Shown: positions 1-8,813, counted from the first letter of the stretch. The stretch is DNA of 36,659 nt from Candidatus Uhrbacteria bacterium GW2011_GWE2_46_68 (GCA_001002765.1 LCMS01000011.1:1-36659), one strand, 5' to 3'. Notes: a model not told the origin generated them from the sequence alone. Numbers and translations are program-made.

Positions 1-2
1 AA

Positions 3-512
3 AAACAGACCACAGCAGAATCAACCACAGGATGGTTTATTCGTTTTTTTCAGCCGGCAAATTTTGATTCAAGTAAGGATGCTTCAGATATTCCTCAAGG
101 GATAGCTTCTATTCCAAAAAAAGGCAAAGGAGTGATTGCTGGTCAGGGTCAACTCCGTTTACCCATAGAAGAAGCAATAACATTTAGGAAGTGTCTTTCT
201 TTATTACAGGAGGCAGAAGACGATCCAGGATCCCCTTATGTTCATGAATCTGGTTTAACCCCTGAAGATTGGCTTTTGGCGTATCTGACGCATTTGATGG
301 AGACAGGAAAGCAATTAGATGCAAGGGTAAATTGCTATCTTACAGGAATGTGTTTTAGAGATATTTTCGAAAGGAATACTCCAGTGGCAGGTGTTGGCGG
401 ATCTTATAATTCGGCGTATTTAGGGCACACGCTTGACCATTATTCTTTTGAGAATATCGGTTGTCGTTTTGCTGTGATGGTTCCTCCATTTTTTTCTTAT
501 ATCAGAAAATAA
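3..512 (+). CDS. C-terminal part of an uncharacterised 'TPEDW' family protein, truncated by the window edge
   Basis: Frame 3 is open from the window edge (KQTTAESTTGWFIRFFQPANFDSS...), so the annotated ATG at 132 is probably internal. Colinear with the C-terminus of the ORF at 26978-27847 (GWF/GWI, QP.N, SIP..G.G, SPY..E.G.TPEDW, F/H..ETG..LD, C.LTG). Confidence 0.75.
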   Translation, partial: KQTTAESTTGWFIRFFQPANFDSSKDASDIPQGIASIPKKGKGVIAGQGQLRLPIEEAITFRKCLSLLQEAEDDPGSPYVHESGLTPEDWLLAYLTHLMETGKQLDARVNCYLTGMCFRDIFERNTPVAGVGGSYNSAYLGHTLDHYSFENIGCRFAVMVPPFFSYIRK

Positions 513-562
513 GGGTAGTATTTGAATGTCATATTTTTTTGATTGTTTTGACAGGTTTTCCC

Positions 563-591
563 TTGTTTCTTCCCTCTTTCCATGCTATACT
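563..591 (+). promoter_or_regulatory. sigma70-like promoter with extended -10 upstream of the MBL-fold gene
   Basis: TTGTTT (563-568), 17-bp spacer, TGcTATACT (-10 at 586-591). Confidence 0.5.
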
Positions 592-626
592 TTGAGCGTA
601 TTTTTTGAGATAACTATGGTCAAAGT

Positions 627-1277
627 ATGAATATTTCTTGGCACGGACTTTCGTGTTTTGAGATCACATCCAAAGGATTAAATGGAGAGGCAACTCTTGT
701 CATTGATCCATATCAAAACAGTACGGGATTAAGATTTCCTCGTACGTTAGAGGCACAGGTTGTGGCAGTAACGCATGATGCGGAACACGCTAATAACACA
801 CAGAGTATTTTGGGAAATCCGTTTGTGATCCAACATGCGGGAGAGTACGAGGTCAAAGGCATTTTTCTTTATGGCATCAGTGCTCCTCGCGCGCAAGAAT
901 CCAAAGGGGAGCCTAAAGCCAATGTGATGTACCGGCTCGAAATCGAAGGAATTAGTTTGGCTCATTTAGGTTCTTTAGATCGCGAGCTTACCGATGAAGA
1001 ACTTGAACATTTGCAACATATTGATGTGTTAATGCTTCCTGTGGGAGGAGGACGTGTAATGACGCCAAAGGTGGCTGCTGCGGTTATGGCGCAAGTGGAA
1101 CCTCGTCTCGTGATTCCTATGACGCATGCCATAACCAACATGAAAGAAAAATTGGCAAGTGTGGATGATTTTTGTAAAGAAATGGGACTTTGCCAAAGAG
1201 AGGAAACCACTAAATTAAAATTGACACGCAAAGATCTGCCAGAGGAAGAAACAAAAATCGTGGTTTTGACGCGTTAG
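627..1277 (+). CDS. MBL-fold (UlaG-like) metal-dependent hydrolase family protein with a degenerate metal motif
   Basis: N-terminus ISWHGLSCFEI, DPY, VVAVTHDAEHANN, HAGEYEVKGI. The classical HxHxDH is degenerate. Confidence 0.7.
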   Translation: MNISWHGLSCFEITSKGLNGEATLVIDPYQNSTGLRFPRTLEAQVVAVTHDAEHANNTQSILGNPFVIQHAGEYEVKGIFLYGISAPRAQESKGEPKANVMYRLEIEGISLAHLGSLDRELTDEELEHLQHIDVLMLPVGGGRVMTPKVAAAVMAQVEPRLVIPMTHAITNMKEKLASVDDFCKEMGLCQREETTKLKLTRKDLPEEETKIVVLTR

Positions 1278-1279
1278 AT

Positions 1280-1663
1280 ATGCCGCAGGATCCGATTCCA
1301 CAACATCCTCACACAAAACCCCCGCACTTCTTGATGTGGGGGATTATTATTATGCTCGTCGTATTGGTATGTGTGGGTTGGTGGTGGAATATCCGTTCAA
1401 CTCTTTTGGAAGGAGGGAGCGGTCTTCAAGAACTTTGGCAAGAAGTGCAAGGGACCAAGCAAGATATTTCAAAGCAAACACAATCCTCGCGCACACAATT
1501 ATCCGAAACGTTTGATGTGATCAAAGATACGATCGGGGAGGCGGTGAGTGAGGAAGCAAAAGATCAAATTACCTCACAGGTAGTAGAAGACATGAAAGAT
1601 ACACTGGATGTCCAAAAGGAAGAGATAGGCGATCCACTCATTCAAGAACAAACAAATCCGTAA
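1280..1663 (+). CDS. Hypothetical single-pass membrane protein
   Basis: Hydrophobic segment [21 protein letters not shown] followed by a charged, helical tail. Tightly packed between the MBL gene and gyrA. Confidence 0.6.
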   Translation: MPQDPIPQHPHTKPPHFLMWGIIIMLVVLVCVGWWWNIRSTLLEGGSGLQELWQEVQGTKQDISKQTQSSRTQLSETFDVIKDTIGEAVSEEAKDQITSQVVEDMKDTLDVQKEEIGDPLIQEQTNP

Positions 1664-1664
1664 T

Positions 1665-4184
1665 ATGAACAAGAAGAAAAAACTTATAATCAAGCAACCG
1701 GAAGAACAAGGAGAAGAAAGGAAATCCGGGCTTCCCGATTCTGCAGCCGGACATGTGATTCCAATTAACATCACCGAAGAGATGCAAACATCGTATTTGG
1801 ATTATGCGATGTCCGTGATTGTGGGTCGCGCGCTTCCCGATGTACGCGATGGGCTCAAGCCTGTGCATCGTCGCATTTTGTATTCCATGTGGCAGACAGG
1901 ATTGCGCTCAAATTCTAAGTTCAAAAAGTGTGCCACGGTGGTAGGAGATGTGCTTGGAAAATATCACCCACATGGCGACAGTGCGGTGTATGATTCGCTT
2001 GTGCGCATGGCACAAAGTTTTTCCCTGCGCTATCCGCTTGTACGCGGTCAAGGAAACTTTGGTTCTCTTGATGGAGATGCAGCCGCAGCCTATCGTTACA
2101 CCGAGGCCAAGCTTGAAAGTACGGCGGAAGAATTGTTATTGGATATTGAAAAAGAAACCGTGGATTTTGTTCCAAACTTTGACGGGACGCACAAAGAGCC
2201 TCGTGTACTTCCGGCCAAACTTCCCAATTTGCTCATCAACGGAACTGTGGGCATTGCCGTGGGTATGGCCTCCAATATTCCCACTCATAATTTAGGTGAG
2301 GTGTGTCAGGCTATTTTACATTTAATCAAACACCCCAAGGCAACCATCGATGAACTTGCAGAATTTGTGCAAGGACCCGATTTTCCCACCGGCGCCATCG
2401 CTTACAACATTCAAGACATCAAGCAAGCATTTGCCACCGGTAGAGGGGGAGTGGTGGTGCGTGCAAAAACCGAGATTGTGGAAGACGCGAAAGGCAATTA
2501 TGTCATTTTGGTAACTGAGATTCCGCATCAGGTCAACAAAGCCGCCTTACTCGAGCGTATTGCCGAGCATGTGCATGAAAAAAAGATCGAGGGGATTCGT
2601 GATTTACGTGACGAGTCTACAGAGGACGGTGTGCGTATTGTGATCGAGCTTAAAAAAGATGCGTTTCCCAAAAAGGTGCTCAACCGTTTGTATCAAACAA
2701 CTCAACTGCAAGAGACCTGTCATTATAATATGTTGGCCTTGGTGGATGGTCTCCAGCCTCGTATCCTCAATCTCAAGATGATTTTGGAGGAGTACATTAA
2801 GCATCGTCAAGAAGTGGTGCGTCGGCGCATACAGTTTGATTTGGATCGTGCGCGTGATCGAGCTCACATTTTGGAAGGATTGCGCATTGCCATTTTGAAA
2901 ATCGACCAAGTTATTGCGACCATCAAGAAATCAACAGACAAAGATGAGGCGCGAGTGAATTTGATGAGCAAGTTTAAACTGACCGAGCGTCAGGCTGTAG
3001 CGATTTTGGAAATGCGTTTGCAACAGTTGGCAAATCTCGAACGATTGAAAGTAGAGCAGGAGTATGATGAAAAAATGAAGCTCATCAAAGAATTGGAATC
3101 CATTTTAAGATCTCCGGAAAAAATGATGAACGTCATTGCAAGCGAGGTCAAAGAACTTGGAGAAAAATATAATGAACCTCGTCGCACACAAATCATCAAA
3201 CACGGCATCAAAGAGTTTTCGATCGAAGATGTGATCCCTGACACTCCCACCATGGTGATGATCACCAAGGCCGGGTACATTAAACGCATTCCACCCGATA
3301 CGTTCCGTCAGCAAAAACGCGGAGGCAAAGGAGTAGTGGGGCTTACCACAAAAGAAGAAGATGCTGTGGAACAATTGTTCTCTACAACCACACATAAAGA
3401 TTTATTGTTCTTCACTTCGCGCGGGCGCGTATTTCAACTCAAAGCGTATGATGTGCCCGAGGCTTCGCGTATAGCAAAGGGACAAGCGCTTGTGAACTTT
3501 CTACAATTGGCTCCGGGAGAAACTGTTTCCGCAGCTTTGTCCATGGATGATATTGAAACCTACAAGCATCTGCTCATGGTGACCAATAAGGGGACGATCA
3601 AGAAAACCGATATCAGCCAATTTGAAAATCTGCGTCGCTCGGGTTTGATCGCAATCAAACTGCGTGAAGGAGACAATTTGCAGTGGGTACATCCCACCAC
3701 GGGTAAAGACGATATTATTCTTGTATCTCAACAGGGGCAGGCGATTCGATTCTCGGAGAAAAACGTCCGTAGCATGGGACGTGTGGCCGCTGGTGTGCGC
3801 GGTATGCGGCTCAAAGGAGCGGATAGTATTGTGGGCATGGGCGTTATTCGCGAAGGTCAAGCAAAGAAGGTGGGAGCACTCGAACTGTTGGTCGTCATGA
3901 AAAATGGTTATGGAAAACGTACAGATATCACGGAATATAAATTGCAGGGTCGCGGAGGATCGGGAATCAAGACAGCCAATATCACTAAAAAAACAGGAGC
4001 GATTGTGGCCGCACATATGCTCGAGTCGGGGGACGAACGAGATTTGTTCGCTGTTTCTCATGCCGGCCAAATGATTCGCTCACCGATCAAGTCTATTTCC
4101 GTTTTAGGTCGTGCCACCCAAGGTGTACGCATCATGAGATTTAAGAGCGAGGGTGATACGGTTGCCAGCATCACCTTGGTCTAG
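1665..4184 (+). CDS. gyrA: DNA gyrase subunit A
   Basis: [50 protein letters not shown], and C-terminal beta-propeller repeats (GRGGSGIKT). Confidence 0.97.
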   Translation: MNKKKKLIIKQPEEQGEERKSGLPDSAAGHVIPINITEEMQTSYLDYAMSVIVGRALPDVRDGLKPVHRRILYSMWQTGLRSNSKFKKCATVVGDVLGKYHPHGDSAVYDSLVRMAQSFSLRYPLVRGQGNFGSLDGDAAAAYRYTEAKLESTAEELLLDIEKETVDFVPNFDGTHKEPRVLPAKLPNLLINGTVGIAVGMASNIPTHNLGEVCQAILHLIKHPKATIDELAEFVQGPDFPTGAIAYNIQDIKQAFATGRGGVVVRAKTEIVEDAKGNYVILVTEIPHQVNKAALLERIAEHVHEKKIEGIRDLRDESTEDGVRIVIELKKDAFPKKVLNRLYQTTQLQETCHYNMLALVDGLQPRILNLKMILEEYIKHRQEVVRRRIQFDLDRARDRAHILEGLRIAILKIDQVIATIKKSTDKDEARVNLMSKFKLTERQAVAILEMRLQQLANLERLKVEQEYDEKMKLIKELESILRSPEKMMNVIASEVKELGEKYNEPRRTQIIKHGIKEFSIEDVIPDTPTMVMITKAGYIKRIPPDTFRQQKRGGKGVVGLTTKEEDAVEQLFSTTTHKDLLFFTSRGRVFQLKAYDVPEASRIAKGQALVNFLQLAPGETVSAALSMDDIETYKHLLMVTNKGTIKKTDISQFENLRRSGLIAIKLREGDNLQWVHPTTGKDDIILVSQQGQAIRFSEKNVRSMGRVAAGVRGMRLKGADSIVGMGVIREGQAKKVGALELLVVMKNGYGKRTDITEYKLQGRGGSGIKTANITKKTGAIVAAHMLESGDERDLFAVSHAGQMIRSPIKSISVLGRATQGVRIMRFKSEGDTVASITLV

Positions 4185-4205
4185 ACCTTTTTTAAGGACA
4201 AATCA

Positions 4206-4236
4206 AAACACCACCCGGATCGGGTGGTGTTTGCAA
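4206..4236. terminator. Bidirectional intrinsic terminator between gyrA and the minus-strand cluster
   Basis: CACCACCCGGATCGGGTGGTG hairpin; the T-rich side on the minus strand is better. Confidence 0.7.
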
Positions 4237-4249
4237 TTGAAGGAGATTT

Positions 4250-4402
4250 CTATGAAGGAGTAATTTTTTGTATGCGTTTTATAAGTTCTGTTTGTGAGCA
4301 CCGAAGGTCATTTTTTGTCGCGAGGCATTGAAAATCTTTTTTTCTCATCATAGATTCCTTTAAGAAGCGTAAGATTTCAAAATTGGTTATTTCATGATTC
4401 AT
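4250..4402 (-). CDS. Small ORF (50 aa) not in the supplied ORF track, overlapping the end of the upstream CDS by 11 nt
   Basis: Read by hand: MNHEITNFEILRFLKESMMRKKDFQCLATKNDLRCSQTELIKRIQKITPS*. The start overlaps the stop of the 4392-4688 CDS (ATGAATCATGA), and the terminator at 4206-4236 lies just downstream. Confidence 0.45.
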   Translation of the reverse strand: MNHEITNFEILRFLKESMMRKKDFQCLATKNDLRCSQTELIKRIQKITPS

Positions 4403-4688
4403 ATATTTTTTCTTCTATAATAATTCCGCTTTCAATGTGCCAACCTTCCTCAGGACAAGGTTCTTTGAAACAGACACATACCAAAGGGGATTCCAGTTGT
4501 GCATTCATGGCATGACCTTTAGCGATCTGAACGGAAATACAATGTTTTTTGCACGCACAATGATGAATCGTATAAGAGGCAAGAGGATCGGTTGCAACAT
4601 GATCGTTACCGCAGTGATGAATTTCGTGCGTTCCATCTTCATGATGATGTAGATGATGGAAGAGAAAAAGAAGATTGGAGAGTTCCAT
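4392..4688 (-). CDS. Small His/Cys-rich, putatively metal-binding protein
   Basis: 98 aa with HHLHHHEDGTHEIHHCGNDH, HHCACKKHC and CPEEGWHIESGIIIEE. Confidence 0.6.
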   Translation of the reverse strand: MELSNLLFLFHHLHHHEDGTHEIHHCGNDHVATDPLASYTIHHCACKKHCISVQIAKGHAMNAQLESPLVCVCFKEPCPEEGWHIESGIIIEEKIYES

Positions 4689-4705
4689 ATGGTTTTACCG
4701 TAAAC

Positions 4706-4733
4706 GAAAAAGCCGCCTTATTCAAGACGGCAG
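4706..4733 (-). terminator. Intrinsic terminator of the asparagine-synthase-like gene
   Basis: Minus strand GCCGTCTTGAATAAGGCGGCTTTTT; the stop codon lies in the hairpin. Confidence 0.7.
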
Positions 4734-5531
4734 GCTCTCGGGAAGAGCAAGCGCGCTGCAAAATCCAATCTTTCTACGCGCGATGATCGGTTCGGGCACT
4801 CCCAGTCGTCTGGCAAGGGCACGCAGAGGCATCTTACTTTCCGCTTTGGAGGTACGCTCACACAAAGGAATACGACGGATGTATTCGATCACTTCCCTTT
4901 GAAGATAAGGGAACACAACGTCCACTCCGCAGATCAGTGCCTTGCGCTCCAAAGGATGGAGATGCACATCTGCAAGGCGTTTCCATTGTGCATCAAAGTC
5001 CTCACACTGAAGATTCTCGTTTCCCTCATACTGACGGTGTGGCCAATATCCTCCCACAAGCTCATCGATTCCATCATGGGAAATGATCTTTTTTATATTG
5101 CAACCATTCAAAAATTGGTAGAAGAGGAGGACGCCGGCATTTCCATCCGAAACATCTTCTCCTGGTATCATGGCAAGTTCAATTTTTGCGCGATCAATCT
5201 GTGGTTTGGTTGGAATAAGGATAGCGTGTGAAACACCGAATGTTTCCGCTGCCATTTTTGCATAACGTACATCGGGGTGATCTGGATCTGAGCCGATCGT
5301 GCAGGCGGTGATCCGTCTGGCCCCAAAGAGTTTCACAAGAATCGCAAGAGACAAAGAGGAATCCAATCCACCTGACAGACAAAGGGTGATATAAGGATTC
5401 CATACCGCATTTCCACAATGGTGATGCGCGTGTTCCAGCGCCTTGTAGAGATCATCCAAGTTCCAAGCGGGTTCCTGAAAGGAAGGGAGAATGGGAAGGG
5501 TGACCGCTTCACGCCAAGGAGTAAGAGGCAT
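4722..5531 (-). CDS. Stand-alone asparagine synthase-like (AsnB C-terminal, PP-loop) protein
   Basis: LSGGLDSSLSLAIL PP-loop, GSDPDHPDVRYAKMAAETFGVSH, SHDGIDELVGGY. 269 aa with no N-terminal glutaminase domain. Confidence 0.8.
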   Translation of the reverse strand: MPLTPWREAVTLPILPSFQEPAWNLDDLYKALEHAHHHCGNAVWNPYITLCLSGGLDSSLSLAILVKLFGARRITACTIGSDPDHPDVRYAKMAAETFGVSHAILIPTKPQIDRAKIELAMIPGEDVSDGNAGVLLFYQFLNGCNIKKIISHDGIDELVGGYWPHRQYEGNENLQCEDFDAQWKRLADVHLHPLERKALICGVDVVFPYLQREVIEYIRRIPLCERTSKAESKMPLRALARRLGVPEPIIARRKIGFCSALALPESLPS

Positions 5532-5636
5532 GGGTTGGCTCCAAGAGGAGGGGGAGGAGTGAAAAGGTTTTGAAAGAACACCGTACCATAGCCTTTTTTA
5601 CTCTTTTTGTCCATCCTTCTCTCTATGTTTATTTAC

Positions 5637-5664
5637 AAAAAAACTCCGGGGAAACCCAGGAGTT
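5637..5664 (-). terminator. Intrinsic terminator downstream of the secreted beta-rich protein gene
   Basis: Minus strand AACTCCTGGGTTTCCCCGGAGTTTTTTT. Confidence 0.75.
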
Positions 5665-5670
5665 CGTACG

Positions 5671-6240
5671 CTAATTGAGCGTGAGGATCGTCACCCACCG
5701 GAAGGTGTGGTTTTTGTTGATGGGATCGTAGTAGTACTCGGGACTGATAACAAGCGTGTTTGAAAGAGCAAAGGCCAGATGCGGGCCATACATGACATTG
5801 AGATCCACCTGTTCCCCCTGGAGACCGATACCAAACCAGAAGTTGGCCATCCACTCGGCATTGTAGTAGCCGTAGAAGACGAGGTTGTTTGTCGTAGGGA
5901 AGAGTTCGACATCGAAGAAGAAACGCAGATCATCATTTGATACTTGAGCCCAGACGGCTCCAAGCGGTGCGATGTCACCTTTGTTGTTCCAGTTTGCAAC
6001 CACACCGATTTGCGGAGCAACCCAGAAGTGGTCGCTAACCGAGTAGATCACGCCCGTGTAGGCGAACGTCATGGCATGGTCGCCCGGAAGCCAGAACAGA
6101 TGGGTCGAGGCGCGGACGTAAAGGTGGTTGGCGATCGGAGCGTCCGCTCCGGCCGCAATCTGCACCTGTGGGGTGATGTCTAGCGCCATGGCCGAGGTGG
6201 GGAAAAGACACAGGGAAAGAACGAGTGCGGAAAGTCTCAT
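5671..6240 (-). CDS. Secreted beta-rich protein with signal peptide (beta-barrel-like)
   Basis: MRLSALVLSLCLFPTSAMA|LD signal peptide; alternating aromatic/hydrophobic strands. AAAGGAGG Shine-Dalgarno precedes the ATG at 6240; the track starts upstream at 6261. Confidence 0.65.
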   Translation of the reverse strand: MRLSALVLSLCLFPTSAMALDITPQVQIAAGADAPIANHLYVRASTHLFWLPGDHAMTFAYTGVIYSVSDHFWVAPQIGVVANWNNKGDIAPLGAVWAQVSNDDLRFFFDVELFPTTNNLVFYGYYNAEWMANFWFGIGLQGEQVDLNVMYGPHLAFALSNTLVISPEYYYDPINKNHTFRWVTILTLN

Positions 6241-6302
6241 GGCTGAAGCCTCCTTTGTCATGAGCGCGTTATCTCACCAGGATCACCTATTTTTGTCAAA
6301 GA

Positions 6303-6325
6303 AAAAACCCGCTTTCGCAGGTTTC
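6303..6325 (-). terminator. Intrinsic terminator of the PurA-like gene
   Basis: Minus strand AACCTGCGAAAGCGGGTTTTTT. Confidence 0.7.
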
Positions 6326-6326
6326 G

Positions 6327-7754
6327 TTAGCAGAGCATCCTTCCTTCCCAAGTGGGACCGACAGATACAATGGAGATCGGAGTATGAAGCCCCTTTGGCC
6401 CTTCAAGAACATCCAGAAATTGTCTGGCTTCTGTGGGAAGATCCTCAAGTTGTCGTGCGGATCGAATATCTTGATGCCATCCTGACATTTTCATCCATTC
6501 AAGTGGCCGACATTGTACAAGGATAGAAGTTCGTTTTGCGTGATCGTCTGGCGTCAGATCACTGACCACACGAATTTTCGTGATGCGCGTGGTGCTGCAA
6601 CAAGTGTCCCAGGTAAAGAATCGGTTCAACACTTCTGGCGCCTCTTTTCCCGAATATTGGTAGGACGTACACAGACGGATCGAATCCGTCCCAGTGAGTT
6701 CATCCAAACAAGAGATCGCGAGAGTATCCACTCCACCGTTGAGCGCAAGACCATAGCGCCACAAAAGGAGATCAGGATGTCCAAAGCGCATGGGTCCTTG
6801 CCAAGGGTTTGGAGCATTGTTGCGGTCGTGCATCTTGGAGGCGAATTGAGCATCTTCCGTCACAAATGGTCCTGCTCCATGGCGATGCATATAGGCTCGC
6901 AAAACTCCCATTTTTTTCACTCGGACATCTAGGCCATTTAGAAAACGCTGTGCCTCATGACAAGTGGTGCAGGTCTTGGTCACAAACGGGAAAAAGCCTT
7001 GCTCTCGATCAAGGAGCGCGCCTTGCGCTCCTTCGAGGAGAAGATCATGACCGTCTCTGACGAGTTCGCGTACATAGGCGGCTGTGTCCGTGATCCTACA
7101 GGGAGCTTTTTGCAAGATGTCCCCATAGATTCCCAGAAGATAAGAAGCATCTAAGTACTGGTGGAAAAAAGCAGTGGAAGCATCACAGGCTTCACCCAGA
7201 TGAGGAAAATCTTTTTTCGTACAAGCGATCAATTCCTCCATTTGTTTTTGCCAGTCTACGAGCAATCTTCGTCCATCTCCTTCAAAGAGTTTTTGGATCG
7301 TGAGCTCTTGTCCGGCTTTTCGCTCAAAAACGCTTTGACCCACTCCCATTCCACAGGAGCCATGCCGTTTTTCTCCGCGTCGCAGTTCCATGAGCTGCCC
7401 CATGACTGCATGAAACGGAGTGACAAGAGTGGAGGACGAATCGAGAACCACGCGTTCCCAAATAGGTTGACCAATGATCTTTTCAAGCGTTTGGATTTCT
7501 CCTTGGAGGGCAATCAAATCCACAAGCATGGAAGAGGAGAGGATAGAGGAGGTGCCTGGTACGAACATGCCAGAGCAACATTGTGCAAATCCGTGTACAA
7601 CACCCTGCGGGGTCGTGACAAAATGGCGAGCTTGCGGTCCACCAGTATAGCGCATGATAGAGCGGAAGCCTTGGGAGCGTGCAAGAAAATCCGTGGTTGC
7701 TCCTTTTGTTCCGTCTCCAAAACCCAGATCACACAAGATAAGGGCGCGTGTCAC
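6327..7754 (-). CDS. Divergent adenylosuccinate synthetase (PurA)-like protein
   Basis: LGFGDGTKG (cf. QWGDEGKGK), YTGGPQARHF (cf. GGHNAGHT), LLLEGAQGALLDREQGFFPFVTKTCTTC, GAGPFVTE, CLDELTG. GTG start in a GTGA overlap with the upstream gene. Confidence 0.8.
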   Translation of the reverse strand: MTRALILCDLGFGDGTKGATTDFLARSQGFRSIMRYTGGPQARHFVTTPQGVVHGFAQCCSGMFVPGTSSILSSSMLVDLIALQGEIQTLEKIIGQPIWERVVLDSSSTLVTPFHAVMGQLMELRRGEKRHGSCGMGVGQSVFERKAGQELTIQKLFEGDGRRLLVDWQKQMEELIACTKKDFPHLGEACDASTAFFHQYLDASYLLGIYGDILQKAPCRITDTAAYVRELVRDGHDLLLEGAQGALLDREQGFFPFVTKTCTTCHEAQRFLNGLDVRVKKMGVLRAYMHRHGAGPFVTEDAQFASKMHDRNNAPNPWQGPMRFGHPDLLLWRYGLALNGGVDTLAISCLDELTGTDSIRLCTSYQYSGKEAPEVLNRFFTWDTCCSTTRITKIRVVSDLTPDDHAKRTSILVQCRPLEWMKMSGWHQDIRSARQLEDLPTEARQFLDVLEGPKGLHTPISIVSVGPTWEGRMLC

Positions 7755-8695
7755 GGACGTTTTTCCAATTGAGTGATATCACGAGTCACTTGCTTCCACA
7801 CTTGCATGGCCATACGGAAAGTCTCTGCATCATAGCAAAGTCCGTCGCTCAATATGAAGATGCCATACCCCATTTTCCAAAGCCCCATTACGGTTAGGAG
7901 ATCTTGGAAAGAAACATCAGACGCATCTCGTGCCTGTTCCAAGGAGATGAGAATGCGTGAAGCGGCCACGGCCGATGGGTCGTACCTGCGAATCGCGGCA
8001 AGATCTTGCAAAATACAAGGCCCTCGGTTGATGTAGAGATCATCCAGAGCGGCCATGAGAGAGATCCTTTGTTTTGCCCCGCGCAGTTTACGGACAAAAT
8101 CCATTCCACGAGTAGATTCGATTTTTGCCATCACATGAGCCTTTGGGTGAATCGCCAAGATATCTTGTTGGTCTGACCATTTTTCAAAAAACGAGGCCAT
8201 AACCGAGTTTATACCAAGTTCGCAAGCAGCTTCGAGATAAACTCGATCTTGAGAAGTGAGATACTCTTCGATCATCAAAGATGGATCAAGGATATTGAGT
8301 GCCTCGCCTTTACCCAGGGGCCGACAGGGGCGACGGGTGAGGATGAGGCGATCACCTTCCACCTCGGTAATGGTCGCTTCCATCATGCATCCCGGATGCT
8401 GATAGTCTTTGAAGAATACCGTGGCCGGGGTTTCGACTTGGATGCGATGGGAGACACGGACGGCTGCATAGAGGGCATCGGTGTATTCGAGGACGCGCAG
8501 TTGACGTCCTTTGATGTCAACAAATAGGGGTTTGTCTTTGCAGGCATCACGAAGTTTTTGAAGTACATCCCTGGGAGAGAGAGTCGTGGGAACAATGGTG
8601 TTGAATCGGAGTCCGTGGACAAGGGGATGCTGCGCCACTTCTTCGAAGTGAGTGGCATGTGGATGAAGACTTACGATAAGAAAGGGCGTTCGCAT
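7751..8695 (-). CDS. Pyruvate-kinase-like catalytic barrel, short and without the PK C-terminal domain
   Basis: LRFN (cf. ARLNFSH), VDIKGRQLRV (cf. LDTKGPEIR), VMAKIES (cf. IIAKIEN), LMAALDDLYI (cf. MVARGDLGVE), ASRILISLE (cf. ATQMLESM). 314 aa. Confidence 0.65.
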   Translation of the reverse strand: MRTPFLIVSLHPHATHFEEVAQHPLVHGLRFNTIVPTTLSPRDVLQKLRDACKDKPLFVDIKGRQLRVLEYTDALYAAVRVSHRIQVETPATVFFKDYQHPGCMMEATITEVEGDRLILTRRPCRPLGKGEALNILDPSLMIEEYLTSQDRVYLEAACELGINSVMASFFEKWSDQQDILAIHPKAHVMAKIESTRGMDFVRKLRGAKQRISLMAALDDLYINRGPCILQDLAAIRRYDPSAVAASRILISLEQARDASDVSFQDLLTVMGLWKMGYGIFILSDGLCYDAETFRMAMQVWKQVTRDITQLEKRP

Positions 8696-8813
8696 GGTAA
8701 ACCTCTTTGGTTGGTTATGTTTGAAAGAACAAAACCTTTCGGTGCTCTGCCGAGAATTTCAGCAGTGCGCGGAAAGGGGTGAGCGTTTTGTATCTCACCT
8801 GCGTGCGGTCAAA

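Noticed and set aside
546-591. TTGACA near 548 as the -35 of the MBL gene
   Set aside because: Spacing to TATACT is over 30 bp; TTGTTT at 563 with a 17-bp spacer fits better.
3501-4070. 189-aa minus-strand ORF
   Set aside because: Antisense to gyrA; Cys/His-rich composition is typical of shadow ORFs.
4242-4263. Tiny plus-strand ORF GGAGATTTCT-ATG AAG GAG TAA (MKE*) just after the gyrA terminator
   Set aside because: Three codons after a terminator; chance occurrence is likely and it overlaps the minus-strand 50-aa ORF.
7161-7772. 203-aa plus-strand ORF
   Set aside because: Antisense to the PurA-like gene, whose motifs are clear.
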